Shown here: positions 41,839 through 50,100 of the stretch, piece by piece
How the letters are laid out: the number at the start of each line of letters is the position of its first letter
Position numbering within the stretch: the first letter of the stretch is position 1
Assembly: GCA_964478075.1 (NCBI GenBank)
Contig: CAYZGO010000008.1
Coordinates: 1 to 64,000 of the forward strand
DNA: 64,000 nucleotides
Source of the DNA: DAOUEX01 sp034430235
Lineage (GTDB): Bacteria > Chloroflexota > Anaerolineae > UBA2200
Direction: 5' to 3'
The notes under the pieces: model-generated
The model's input: only the letters and a program-made list of their open reading frames with translations
Databases searched by the model: none
What the model was told of the DNA's origin: nothing
Program-made: the position numbers and the translations under genes

Positions 41839-42303
41839 CTAAGCAATGTACAGCGTCTGTCCGATGTAGATGAAATTGGGGTTCCAGATGCCGTTAGCCT
41901 GGGCAATAGCCCACACCGTGGTGCCGAAGCGCCAGGCGATGCCACTCAAAGTGTCGCCTGGCTGCACGATGTAGATACGCGGCCCAGGGCTGGGTCCGGA
42001 TACCGGTATTAATAACCACTGTCCAGCGCGGATGTAGTTGATGTTCCAGATGCCATTCGCCTGGGCTATGGCCCACACCGTGGTGCCATAGTACCTGGCG
42101 ATTTTTGTCAGAGTCTCCCCCCACTGCACCAGATGGTACGCAGGATACGGGAACGGTGGCCCTGGCGGTACAGGCGGAGCGGTGGGCGGCGACGGTGCAG
42201 AGGGCAGCGGCGGCGCAGCAAAGACGGGGGATGAACTCAAGCAAAGTAACACGCCAACTGCAAGCACTACCGTTACAATACGAAGAAACGGCTTCCGGCT
42301 CAT
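41839..42303 (-). CDS. Exported protein with two LysM domains
   Basis: A 154-residue protein with a signal peptide (about 1-29, ending VFAA), a Pro-rich linker and two LysM repeats (about 56-100 and 108-154). Both contain GTTVWAIAQANGIWN and end in GQxLxI-type strands. The repeats are nearly identical in their middle parts, which points to recent duplication. It is expected to bind cell-wall glycans. It is the first gene of the LysM unit. Confidence 0.88.
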   Translation of the reverse strand: MSRKPFLRIVTVVLAVGVLLCLSSSPVFAAPPLPSAPSPPTAPPVPPGPPFPYPAYHLVQWGETLTKIARYYGTTVWAIAQANGIWNINYIRAGQWLLIPVSGPSPGPRIYIVQPGDTLSGIAWRFGTTVWAIAQANGIWNPNFIYIGQTLYIA

Positions 42304-42361
42304 CTTTCTAGACCTCCCTTCTTCAGCAAATACTAGAAGACCATACCAGTTGCTTGACTAC

Positions 42362-42390
42362 ATCATACACGAAATCTCGAACAAATTCAA
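42362..42390 (-). promoter_or_regulatory. Promoter of the LysM unit
   Basis: Minus strand TTGAAT (42390-42385), 17 bases, TATGAT (42367-42362), 58 bases upstream of the ATG. Confidence 0.6.
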
Positions 42391-42866
42391 GTACCAAGCG
42401 CGAAAGCGCCATCATTCCTGCGCTTGCGCCAGGCAGAAAGCAACGCCGGTGCTGCAGATAGGACACCAGCCAGGAATAGAACTGTGAGCACCTACTTGAG
42501 AATATGTACCTTGCGATGCATTTTCTCGGTTGCGAAATGATAAAAGTGCTCGCCGTCCGTTTCAGATGACGTAACAAATGCGTGGAAGATACGGCGCTCT
42601 TATCAGAGACCCCGGCAATACGTGGACGGACGGCATTCGCATGAACGTTCGACGACGCGCGAGTTAACACACAACTCTGCTGCAGAATCTGTAGAAACCT
42701 GCGTCGGGCTCCAACTAACAGCAGTAGATCAAATCCACACGAAATCGCATGACATTGGCATGCCTTGATATAGACTCCTCGACTTTGCCGGGACATCCCA
42801 ATCCTGCTGCACCTTCTCAGATGGAGCAGGGTCCGGCTCCCCCCTTGCTGTATGCTTCTCTACACA
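42391..42866. other. Intergenic region without recognised gene
   Basis: About 480 bases. Open frames here encode Cys/Arg-rich peptides with no recognisable family and no ribosome binding site. I see no RNA gene or clear repeat. Confidence 0.5.
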
Positions 42867-42906
42867 CAGGCTGGGCAGCGCTTCTGCCTTCCTGCTGCCC
42901 AGCCTG
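42867..42906 (-). terminator. Strong hairpin after the VIT/VWA gene
   Basis: Perfect 13-base stem CAGGCTGGGCAGC / GCTGCCCAGCCTG with a 14-base loop, 22 bases beyond the stop codon of the minus-strand gene. The following T-run is poor (TGTGTG), so termination efficiency is uncertain. Confidence 0.6.
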
Positions 42907-42928
42907 GTTTATTATTCCGGGATGTCGT

Positions 42929-45196
42929 TTAACGAGTGATGGAGCGCAACCATTGCCAGAATTCTTCCCAAGACCTCAGAAGTTGTGGGGAAGGAGTGGG
43001 GGCGTTCGGGTTTTCAACGTTGCCCGGCTCGACCTGATAGGCTGTGCCGTCCAGCACAACGATGACTCGCTCGCCTACAGCAAAGTACCTGCCCCATTGT
43101 GGATGTTCTGCGAGCAGCCTGAAATAGGTCGGGCTGCCAAACTGAAGACGGGTGACACGCATCTTTTGCGGATCGTAGGTCGTATCCGTCCAGATGTTGT
43201 CGCGCAGGAGGAAAGTCTTGTTCGCCACCAGCTTGATCTCATCCGCCTTGCTTCCGCCGCCCACTTCAGCCCCCGCCAGGCTGCTCTGGGCCTGGCTGTC
43301 AGCGACAGCTTTAGCACCAAAAGCGGGCATGGCCGTGGGCGCCACAAACCAATTGCTTTCGGCAACCCGCTTTCGGCCCGCATCAGTGAGGATTTCCTCC
43401 CGTTCGTCCACCAGGAAAGAGGTGTAGGGCGTCATGATTCCATAGCGCACACTGAGGGAGACGATGCTATCCACCAGTTCCTTGTTCTCCCCATGCAAGC
43501 GGATCTGTTTGAGCATGTGCCCAATCTTACGCGTTGCCCATAGACGAGGGATAAAGTCCTGCCCACCCTGGTCATTGAAGCTGACACTGGGATAGGAGAA
43601 ATAACGCTCCTCACCGTTGATTTTGCCTTGCAGCGTCACTTGTGCTTCGCCTCTGACAGAAGGGCTAGAGGCTCCGTCATCTGTACGATAACGGCCGACC
43701 ACGAGCAGTTGACTGCCAGCAAAGAGATCCGGCAGGGGATACGGATACATATCTTCCACAACAACGCCATCCACCTGCAGACTCAAGTCCGACAGGAGCG
43801 GCGTGCTGATCTTGGTATAGAAAGCCGCCACTTCTTCCTCAATGCTCTGCCCGGGCTCCACGTAAGCGCTTGCGCCTCGATGTGCCTGGCTGATGGTATC
43901 CAGCAGGATGGTGTTCACGTCGTAGCCAACACCAAAGGTGAACAGGCGGACGTTATCCGCCGCAGCCCGGTCTACGTCAATGATGATGCGCTCCAGGTCT
44001 GTCACGCCTTCTGTGGGCAAGCCGTCGGTCAAGAAGATGATGAACTGCGGCCGTTCGGCCGTGGCCATGGACAAGGCCTCCAGCAAGGCACGATCAATGT
44101 TGGTCCCACCTCCCGCGTAGAGACTGCGCACGAAGCGGCGCGCCTCCCCACGCTCTGAGGCAGGCCGCAGATGGGGAGCATACGCTCTTACAGCAGTGTC
44201 GAAGGCGACGATGTTGAAGCGGTCCTCCTGGTGCAGGTGGTTGAGGACGAATTCGACCGCGTCCTGGGCTTGCTGCAGCTTTTGTCCTTCCATGCTGCCG
44301 GAGGTGTCCAGGACAAAGATGACGTCTTTAGCCACGACTGCCCGCTCATCTGCCTCCATCTTTGGCGCGACCAGCAGGAGAAAGAACCCGGCCTCGCCGC
44401 GTTCCCTGTAGGATAGCAGGTTCAAGCCCACGTCATCTTCGGAGATGCTGTAATACAGCTCAAAGTCCTTATCGGGCCTGACGTCGTTGGCTTCAAAACT
44501 CACGCGGGCCGACGTTTCGCTTGTGCGCTCGACGACGGTTTTGTGGCTGGGGGAGTAGATGGCCTTGATCGGGACTCGGGACTGCAGGTCAACGGTGACC
44601 ACCACCTCCTCAAGCGGGCGGCTGGAGAAACGTTCTGTGTTCAGGGGGTAGACGTAGTGAACCAGTCCCCTTTCAGCTTTCAGGATCTCGCTGTAAGCAA
44701 GCTGCACCCGCTTTTCACCATAGGCTGGAATCGGGTAAATGCTGGCCTGAAAAGCATTGCGGCCTATGTACTCTAACAGCGCAGGGTCACGACGGCGACG
44801 CACAATGCTCTCGTAGACGAGGCGCGCCTCGTCCTTGTCCAGTATCTTGCCCGAAAGGCGCTGGCCATCCACGAACATGGCAAAGTCGGAGATAGCTGCC
44901 TCCTCGGGCAAGGGGAAGATGTACGTGCCTTCCAGTTCATATGGCGAATCGTTGAGGAAAACCTGGTCAATGCTGGTCTCGGCTACTTGGTTTTCGATGA
45001 CGACCTTGACGCGGTGGTATTTGACCGCGAGGTCGGGCACGACATCCACGTGCGGTGGCGGCACAGGAACGATGAACCCATCCGCGCTGGCCGCCTGCTC
45101 AGTAGACATGAACAAGAACATGAAGGCGCAGGCGGCGAGCAGAAAACGCATTGACTTCGGTATATCTGTCCGGCGGGTCAGTATCAGAACTCTCAT
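42929..45196 (-). CDS. VIT and VWA domain protein, inter-alpha-trypsin-inhibitor-like
   Basis: A 755-residue exported protein. After a signal peptide (cleavage near AASA, about residue 37) comes a VIT domain (about 45-175: ETSIDQVFLNDSPYELEGTYIFPLPE). A VWA domain follows (about 285-460) with the MIDAS motif DTSGSMEG and LTDGLPTEG. The C-terminal part contains the YGIMTPYTSFLVDE block typical of this family. Such proteins occur on bacterial surfaces and may bind ligands through a metal; the role is unknown. The ATG has AAGGAGGAGCACA upstream. Confidence 0.9.
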   Translation of the reverse strand: MRVLILTRRTDIPKSMRFLLAACAFMFLFMSTEQAASADGFIVPVPPPHVDVVPDLAVKYHRVKVVIENQVAETSIDQVFLNDSPYELEGTYIFPLPEEAAISDFAMFVDGQRLSGKILDKDEARLVYESIVRRRRDPALLEYIGRNAFQASIYPIPAYGEKRVQLAYSEILKAERGLVHYVYPLNTERFSSRPLEEVVVTVDLQSRVPIKAIYSPSHKTVVERTSETSARVSFEANDVRPDKDFELYYSISEDDVGLNLLSYRERGEAGFFLLLVAPKMEADERAVVAKDVIFVLDTSGSMEGQKLQQAQDAVEFVLNHLHQEDRFNIVAFDTAVRAYAPHLRPASERGEARRFVRSLYAGGGTNIDRALLEALSMATAERPQFIIFLTDGLPTEGVTDLERIIIDVDRAAADNVRLFTFGVGYDVNTILLDTISQAHRGASAYVEPGQSIEEEVAAFYTKISTPLLSDLSLQVDGVVVEDMYPYPLPDLFAGSQLLVVGRYRTDDGASSPSVRGEAQVTLQGKINGEERYFSYPSVSFNDQGGQDFIPRLWATRKIGHMLKQIRLHGENKELVDSIVSLSVRYGIMTPYTSFLVDEREEILTDAGRKRVAESNWFVAPTAMPAFGAKAVADSQAQSSLAGAEVGGGSKADEIKLVANKTFLLRDNIWTDTTYDPQKMRVTRLQFGSPTYFRLLAEHPQWGRYFAVGERVIVVLDGTAYQVEPGNVENPNAPTPSPQLLRSWEEFWQWLRSITR

Positions 45197-45293
45197 TGTG
45201 CTCCTCCTTGGGACCTGTGGTCTTGTCTCGCATCACACAAAGCTTGCCACATCCTGGGACGATGCACGATGAGCGAATGTTCCACAAATCAAA

Positions 45294-45323
45294 GACCGCC
45301 TCCATTCACTAATGGAGGCGGTC
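45294..45323 (-). terminator. Intrinsic terminator upstream of the VIT/VWA gene
   Basis: Perfect 13-base stem GACCGCCTCCATT / AATGGAGGCGGTC with a four-base loop, followed on the minus strand by TTTGATTTG. It ends transcripts coming from the radical SAM gene side. Confidence 0.8.
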
Positions 45324-45369
45324 GTAGGGATGAGTTGCCAGTGCTCCGTCAAGCTCAAATTGAGGCCTT

Positions 45370-45425
45370 GTAGTAGCGACTTCAGTCGTCAGCCAAGCGG
45401 GAGAAGCGACTGAAGTCGCCACTAC
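45370..45425. repeat. Dispersed inverted repeat, family R3 (GTAGTGGCGACTTCAGTCG)
   Basis: Arms GTAGTAGCGACTTCAGTCG (45370-45388) and CGACTGAAGTCGCCACTAC (45407-45425) differ at one base and enclose 18 bases. It abuts the broken end of the E2 remnant. Confidence 0.8.
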
Positions 45426-45438
45426 GAACGAATCAGTG

Positions 45439-45687
45439 CTAGACCTTGCGGCCCATGGCTTGCAGCATAGCCTTGCGCACGGCCTCGCCAATGTTAATGT
45501 CATCCAGAAGGACGATCTGGTCACAGCGCAAAGTGGCATTTAGAAGTGGGTGCTTGCGTAGCGTCCGAGACACGACGTAGACAAGCAGTGCTGTGTACGA
45601 AGCTCCGCGCCGGGCTGTTTCTGCCTCGCTCATGTCCACTTCAATCGTCAAGGCAATGTGGGGTGCCTCTCGCACGCTTTGCTGCAT
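45439..45687 (-). pseudogene. Remnant of a 2-oxoacid dehydrogenase E2 acyltransferase
   Basis: An 82-residue open frame matching the start of the E2 catalytic domain: MQQSVREAPHIALTIEVDMSE followed by ASYTALLVYVVSRTLRKHPLLNATL and DDINIGEAV. Complete E2 catalytic domains have about 230 residues and continue to the active-site HxxxDG, which is missing. Upstream codons still read like the family (LAVR, then a stop, then RM), so the reading frame is broken there too. Repeat R3 lies at its 3' end. I read this as a decayed fragment rather than a gene. Confidence 0.75.
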
Positions 45688-45774
45688 GCGCTATCTGACT
45701 GCGAGCCAGCGGGTGGAAGCAATGTACGAAGTGAGGTTTTCCCCTTTACGTGCGGCTCGCTGCAAGGACAAGAT

Positions 45775-46764
45775 CTACAAGATACAGGGTATGCTTTCCC
45801 CGCATGAGGGACACTCGCTCAGAGGCGTCAGAAGATTTCGCCGCATGGTGTACGAGGAACGCTCGATCAGCAGTTGGCCGCAGGAAGGACAGTATGTGTT
45901 CTGGCTGGGGTGACCCTGAACGTTGCCCAGGTAAGGATAGGCCAGCCCTGCCTGTCGTGCGAGGTCATAAGCACGCTCCAACGTGCTTATCCGGGTGGGA
46001 GAAGCACGCATCTGGTGTGCTGGATGGTACCGTGTAAAGTGCAATGGCGTCTCAGAGCCTACAGTTTGCAAGTGACGGGTTATCAGATCACGCAGTGCTT
46101 CCTGAGAATCATTGACGCCAGTCACCACCAGGTTCACGATCTCCACGTGCAATCCCATCTCTTTGGCCGCAGCCGCCGTCTCCCAGACCATTTCTCCATG
46201 CGAAGCAACACAGTATTCGCGATACACCTGTGCATTACCCTTCACATCAATCTTGATGGCATCCAGGCCTGCAGCTTGCAACTCCCGCAGGGTATCGAGC
46301 GTCATGTAACCATTGGACACATAGCAAGTGTACAACCCAACCGCTTTGGCCAGAGAAAAAGCGGCCAGGTTGTACTCGTGTAGCAAGGTTGGCTCAGTGA
46401 AACTGCAGCAAAGTCCCTGATCGCCAAGATGCAAAGCCATGTCCACCAAATCCTCTGGCGAGACGTACCTGGCCTGGACTTGCAAAGGGTCTGTGCGGCT
46501 CAAGTGCGAGTTCTGGCACCAGCGGCAGCGCAAGTTACATGAGTAGCTGCAGTAGGTAAGGGCAGTGGAGCCGGGGTGAAAGTGAAAGAAGGGTTTGATC
46601 TCTATGGGACGGCTTTCCAGAGCGGCTAACCGCCCGTAGACCACGCTCTGCAGATGCCCATGCACGTTGCGTCTCGTTCGACAGAAGCCGACATCGCGGG
46701 GTTTGATCAAGCAGCCACGGCGGCAGAGAGAGCATTGGAGCACATCCTTAGAAGCGGCACTCAT
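45775..46764 (-). CDS. AmmeMemoRadiSam-type radical SAM protein (AmrS-like)
   Basis: A 329-residue radical SAM enzyme. The cluster motif is CSYSCNLRCRWCQ (CxxxCxxC with an extra Cys before). N-terminal CSLCRRGC and the C-terminal pairs CPSCGQ and CPSCGE are further metal-binding candidates. The text KPFFHFHPGSTALTYCSYSC and LHFTRYHPAHQM are typical of the AmrS family found with AMMECR1 and Memo proteins, which are not seen nearby. The reaction is not established. The ATG at 46764 follows TGGAGGTTCTCC. Confidence 0.9.
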   Translation of the reverse strand: MSAASKDVLQCSLCRRGCLIKPRDVGFCRTRRNVHGHLQSVVYGRLAALESRPIEIKPFFHFHPGSTALTYCSYSCNLRCRWCQNSHLSRTDPLQVQARYVSPEDLVDMALHLGDQGLCCSFTEPTLLHEYNLAAFSLAKAVGLYTCYVSNGYMTLDTLRELQAAGLDAIKIDVKGNAQVYREYCVASHGEMVWETAAAAKEMGLHVEIVNLVVTGVNDSQEALRDLITRHLQTVGSETPLHFTRYHPAHQMRASPTRISTLERAYDLARQAGLAYPYLGNVQGHPSQNTYCPSCGQLLIERSSYTMRRNLLTPLSECPSCGESIPCIL

Positions 46765-46787
46765 GGAGAACCTCCAGAATCGGCTAC

Positions 46788-46816
46788 AGTATAGTTCATA
46801 TTCTGACCCTTGTCTA
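46788..46816 (-). promoter_or_regulatory. Promoter of the radical SAM gene
   Basis: Minus strand TAGACA (46816-46811), 17 bases, TATACT (46793-46788), 24 bases before the ATG. Confidence 0.6.
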
Positions 46817-46847
46817 TCCACTCAACTATTGCTTGGCGGTTGCGATG

Positions 46848-46876
46848 TTGCAACTTGACCGGAATGGTGATATAAT
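46848..46876 (+). promoter_or_regulatory. Promoter of the double-XRE gene
   Basis: TTGCAA (46848-46853), 17 bases, TATAAT (46871-46876). It is divergent from the radical SAM promoter with about 30 bases between them. Confidence 0.75.
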
Positions 46877-46915
46877 GTCAGCAACGACCTGCAGTTTGAA
46901 CCGTGAGGAGGGGCC

Positions 46916-47395
46916 GTGGGCGAGCCGGAGAAGCAAGTCATCCGTCAAAAGATTATGGGAGTGCTCTTGCGCCATGCTCGGCTGAGGGCAGGGAGAAGTC
47001 AGGCCGAGTTGGCTGCCGCGCTGCGCATCTCCAGGTATCGCTACGGGCAATACGAGCGCGGACAACGCGACATCTCGCTGCCAGAGTTGGAGATCGTTGC
47101 CGACTTGTGCGGCGTGCCGTTAGGCTACTTCTTTGACGACAGAGCCACAGTGGAGGATGAGGGCACGGATAAGCCCTCCTTGGTCGCGCTTTGTATCCAG
47201 CGCAAGATTGTGGGCACACTACTGCGCCAGGCTCGACGGCAGGCAGGCAAGTCACAGAAAGAGTGTGCCGCTTTGCTGGGCATCTCCCAACAACGTGTCT
47301 CTCTGTACGAGCGTGGAGAACAGGACATGCCCTCGTCTGAACTCGAGGCCCTGGCCCCCTATCTGAATGTGCAGCCCAGCTACTTCGCGGTCTGA
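46916..47395 (+). CDS. Transcriptional regulator with two tandem XRE helix-turn-helix domains
   Basis: A 159-residue protein made of two Cro/CI-type domains: residues of about 13-75 (LRHARLRAGRSQAELAAALR ... LPELEIVADLCGVPLGYFF) and about 95-159 (LRQARRQAGKSQKECAALLG ... SSELEALAPYLNVQPSYFAV). The two halves are clearly homologous to one another. Most XRE regulators have one such domain and dimerise; here a single chain may bind two half sites. It starts at a GTG after GAGGAGGGG. Divergent transcription with the radical SAM gene makes that gene a possible target. Confidence 0.88.
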   Translation: MGEPEKQVIRQKIMGVLLRHARLRAGRSQAELAAALRISRYRYGQYERGQRDISLPELEIVADLCGVPLGYFFDDRATVEDEGTDKPSLVALCIQRKIVGTLLRQARRQAGKSQKECAALLGISQQRVSLYERGEQDMPSSELEALAPYLNVQPSYFAV

Positions 47396-47459
47396 GCAAG
47401 ACGGTCAGCGGACTAGGCAGATTGAGCGGATGTCAGTGACTTGTGCACGAAGTAATAGA

Positions 47460-47487
47460 AACGGCCACTGCTGAGGAGCAGTGGCCG
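47460..47487. terminator. Bidirectional intrinsic terminator
   Basis: ACGGCCACTGCT / AGCAGTGGCCGT with loop GAGG, flanked by AAA and TTT, between the convergent XRE and EF-G genes. Confidence 0.9.
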
Positions 47488-47509
47488 TTTTGCTATGGCT
47501 GGCAAGTGA

Positions 47510-49576
47510 TCAGCCCTTCTCTTCGTTCTTGCCCTGCTCAATGACGTTCTGTGTGATGTGAGTAGGGACTTCATCGTAACGTTCGAACTCCATGGTGAAG
47601 TAGCCACGGCCCTGTGTCATGGAACGTATGTCGGCAGCGTAGTGCTGCATTTCGGCCAATGGAACCTCGGCGCTGATTATACTGTTGCCCTTTTGCTGGT
47701 CCATGCCCAGGACTCGCGCGCGTTTAGTGTTCAAGTCCCCCAGTATATCGCCCATGAATTGCTCAGGCACAACGATCGTTACTTTCATGATGGGCTCAAG
47801 GAGCACCGGGGCTGCCATCTCCATGCCCTTCTTGAAGGCCAGGTGCGCCGCCAGCTTGAAGGCGATTTCCGAAGAGTCCACCGAATGGGACGATCCGTCG
47901 TAGAGGGCGGCACGCAGGTCGGTAGCGGGGTAGCCAGCCAGCATGCCCTTCGTTATAGCCTCGCGCAGTCCCTTTTCTACAGCCGGTATAAAGTTCCGTG
48001 GCACGTGACCGCCAAAGACCTCGTCCACAAACTCGAAGCCTGCGCCGCGTAGCAGTGGCTCGAATCGTATTCGGACATCACCAAATTGCCCGCGCCCGCC
48101 AGTTTGCTTCTTATGCCGCCCCTGAACCTGGACTGTCTTGGTGATCGTCTCCTTGTACGGCACCTTGGGCACAGAGGTGACAACGCCTACACCAAACTTT
48201 TGCTGTAGACGCCTGACAGCGATATCAATGTGCGAATCGCCCATGCCCGAAATCACGGTCTCGTTGGTGTCCGCATCGCGGCGTACAATGAGTGTGGGAT
48301 CCTCTTCCACCAGTCGTGCCAGGGCGGTGCCCATCTTGTCCAGGTCGGCCTTGGTCTTGGGACTGATAGCAGCGAAGGCTATGGGATGCGGAAAGACAAT
48401 ACCTGGCAGTACGATAGGATGGTCTTTGTCGCACAGTGTGTTGCCAGTGGTCGTGGCTTGCAGCTTGGCCACCGCACCAATGTCTCCAGCGATCACGTCC
48501 TTGGTTGGTGTCTGCTCCTTTCCAAGCAGGAAGAAAAGCTGGCCGATCCGTTCTTCTTCACCCTTGTTTGCATTTAAAACACGTGAATCGCTCTGGAGAC
48601 TACCGGAGTAGACACGGAAGTAGGTGAGCTTGCCTACATAGGGGTCGGCCATGGTCTTGAAGACCAGAGCAGCCAGGGGGCCTGTCGGTGCGGCCACGAC
48701 GGCTTCCTCGCTGTTATCCAGCACCTTCCTGGCTTTTGCCTCCGTGGCGGCTGGCGAGGGCAGGTAGCGCACGATGGCATCCTGCAGAAACGAGACGCCT
48801 ATATTCTGAGTCGCAGAGCCGCACAGCACCGGCACGACTTTGCCAGAGGCCACGGCCATGGCTAGCCCACGGCAGATTTCATCCTCGCTGAGCTCTTCAC
48901 CGTCGAGGTATCTCATGATCAACTCGTCGTCAGCCTCAGCGGCTAGCTCTACCATCTGTAGTCGCAGGGTCTGTGCTTGATCCTGTAACTCGGCCGGGAC
49001 TTCGCTTCCCTTCTTTGCATCGCCGAGGTAGGCTTTCATCGTCAAGAGGTCTACCACGCCCTTAAAGTTGGCCTGGGAACCAATGGGCAATTGCAAAGGC
49101 ACAAAGTTGACATCGAATTTGGCTTTCATCTGCTCAAGAGTGCGTTGAAAGCTGGCATTTTCGCGATCCAGCTTGTTGATGAAAGCCATGCGTGGCAACT
49201 CTAGTTCGTCGGCATACTGCCATACCAACTCGGTGCCTACTTCAACACCTGATGCTGCGCACAGGACAACAATCACAGCGTCAGAAACGCGAATGGCCCC
49301 CTTAACTTCGCCTACAAAGTCAGCATAGCCAGGAGTGTCCAACAGGTTCACCTTGTGCCTCTCCCACTCCCAAGGGGTGACCGATGCGTTCACCGAAATC
49401 TTGCGCCGGACCTCTTCCGGGTCGTAGTCGGAGACAGTGTTGCCTTCCTCAACCCTGCCAAGGCGATTGATTAGGCCAGCATTGTATAGCATAGCTTCGG
49501 TCAGGGAAGTCTTGCCCACCCCACTATGGGCGATGAGGCTGACGTTCCTCAGTTCCTCCACCGTGTAACTTTTCAT
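47510..49576 (-). CDS. fusA: Elongation factor G-like protein (EF-G-II)
   Basis: A 688-residue translational GTPase with the full EF-G domain layout. G1 is AHSGVGKTS instead of the usual AHIDAGKTT, G3 is DTPGYADF and G4 is NKLD. SGMGDSHIDIAVRRLQQKFG, domain IV RGQFGDVRIRFEP and domain V GDILGDLNTKRARVLGM are all present. The P-loop variant and the sequence NVSLIAHSGVGKT are typical of the EF-G-like second family, not of canonical fusA next to the ribosomal protein operon. It may act in ribosome recycling or a special elongation step. The ATG at 49576 has AGGAGGGCAG upstream. Confidence 0.9.
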   Translation of the reverse strand: MKSYTVEELRNVSLIAHSGVGKTSLTEAMLYNAGLINRLGRVEEGNTVSDYDPEEVRRKISVNASVTPWEWERHKVNLLDTPGYADFVGEVKGAIRVSDAVIVVLCAASGVEVGTELVWQYADELELPRMAFINKLDRENASFQRTLEQMKAKFDVNFVPLQLPIGSQANFKGVVDLLTMKAYLGDAKKGSEVPAELQDQAQTLRLQMVELAAEADDELIMRYLDGEELSEDEICRGLAMAVASGKVVPVLCGSATQNIGVSFLQDAIVRYLPSPAATEAKARKVLDNSEEAVVAAPTGPLAALVFKTMADPYVGKLTYFRVYSGSLQSDSRVLNANKGEEERIGQLFFLLGKEQTPTKDVIAGDIGAVAKLQATTTGNTLCDKDHPIVLPGIVFPHPIAFAAISPKTKADLDKMGTALARLVEEDPTLIVRRDADTNETVISGMGDSHIDIAVRRLQQKFGVGVVTSVPKVPYKETITKTVQVQGRHKKQTGGRGQFGDVRIRFEPLLRGAGFEFVDEVFGGHVPRNFIPAVEKGLREAITKGMLAGYPATDLRAALYDGSSHSVDSSEIAFKLAAHLAFKKGMEMAAPVLLEPIMKVTIVVPEQFMGDILGDLNTKRARVLGMDQQKGNSIISAEVPLAEMQHYAADIRSMTQGRGYFTMEFERYDEVPTHITQNVIEQGKNEEKG

Positions 49577-49865
49577 CTGCCCTCCTGTGACCGATATAGT
49601 GGTTCGTGCATAGATTGCCAAACGTGTCTCACCGGATCATCGTATGAGAGGGGGAGCTTGAGTTTGGCAATCCGGTCGAGCGCCGTTCGTCGCGAGCGAC
49701 GCCGTTCGCCCCGCAGGGGGGCGACCTCTCGTCTTTGTCGAGAGACAAAGGAGACACCCTGACGGGGAAGATGCTACGCGCGGACGAACGGTTGACGCGG
49801 TACCTTGTAAGAACGCCCTGCAGAGTGACACGATGCCAGGGCGCACACTTTCAACGACGAGGCTA
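49577..49865 (-). promoter_or_regulatory. Long structured leader of the EF-G-like gene
   Basis: About 280 untranslated bases separate the promoter from the ATG. They include GATTGCCAAAC / GTTTGGCAATC (49613-49623 and 49662-49672), CGCCCC / GGGGCG and CTCTCG / CGAGAG hairpins and a direct repeat GCCGTTCG. No gene is seen. This could be a regulatory leader or contain a mobile repeat. Confidence 0.5.
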
Positions 49866-49894
49866 TTGTATAACAGAACCGCACAAATGTCAAT
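49866..49894 (-). promoter_or_regulatory. Promoter of the EF-G-like gene
   Basis: Minus strand TTGACA (49894-49889), 17 bases, TACAAT (49871-49866). Confidence 0.8.
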
Positions 49895-50039
49895 TGAATT
49901 CCGTTTGCGGGTGCAGTTCACTTCTCGGGCGAACCCCCCTGGAGTCTCAGAAAACATGCTGAACGCCCTCCCGGAAGGCTTGGAAGGCGTTGTCGGCAGC
50001 GTCTGGGAGGGTCTGCTTGCCAAGGTGGCCCTTGTCCGA

Positions 50040-50068
50040 TTGACAAAGGTCAGCGTTGTACGGATAAT
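50040..50068 (+). promoter_or_regulatory. Promoter of the sugar-binding lipoprotein gene
   Basis: TTGACA (50040-50045), 17 bases, GATAAT (50063-50068), 32 bases before the ATG. Confidence 0.75.
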
Positions 50069-50100
50069 GTAGCCCAAAGATCACTGATGAGGCGAGCCAC

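Noticed and set aside
42323..42796. Minus-strand open frame in the gap before the LysM genes
   Set aside because: Cys- and Arg-rich translation without similarity, overlapping the LysM promoter.
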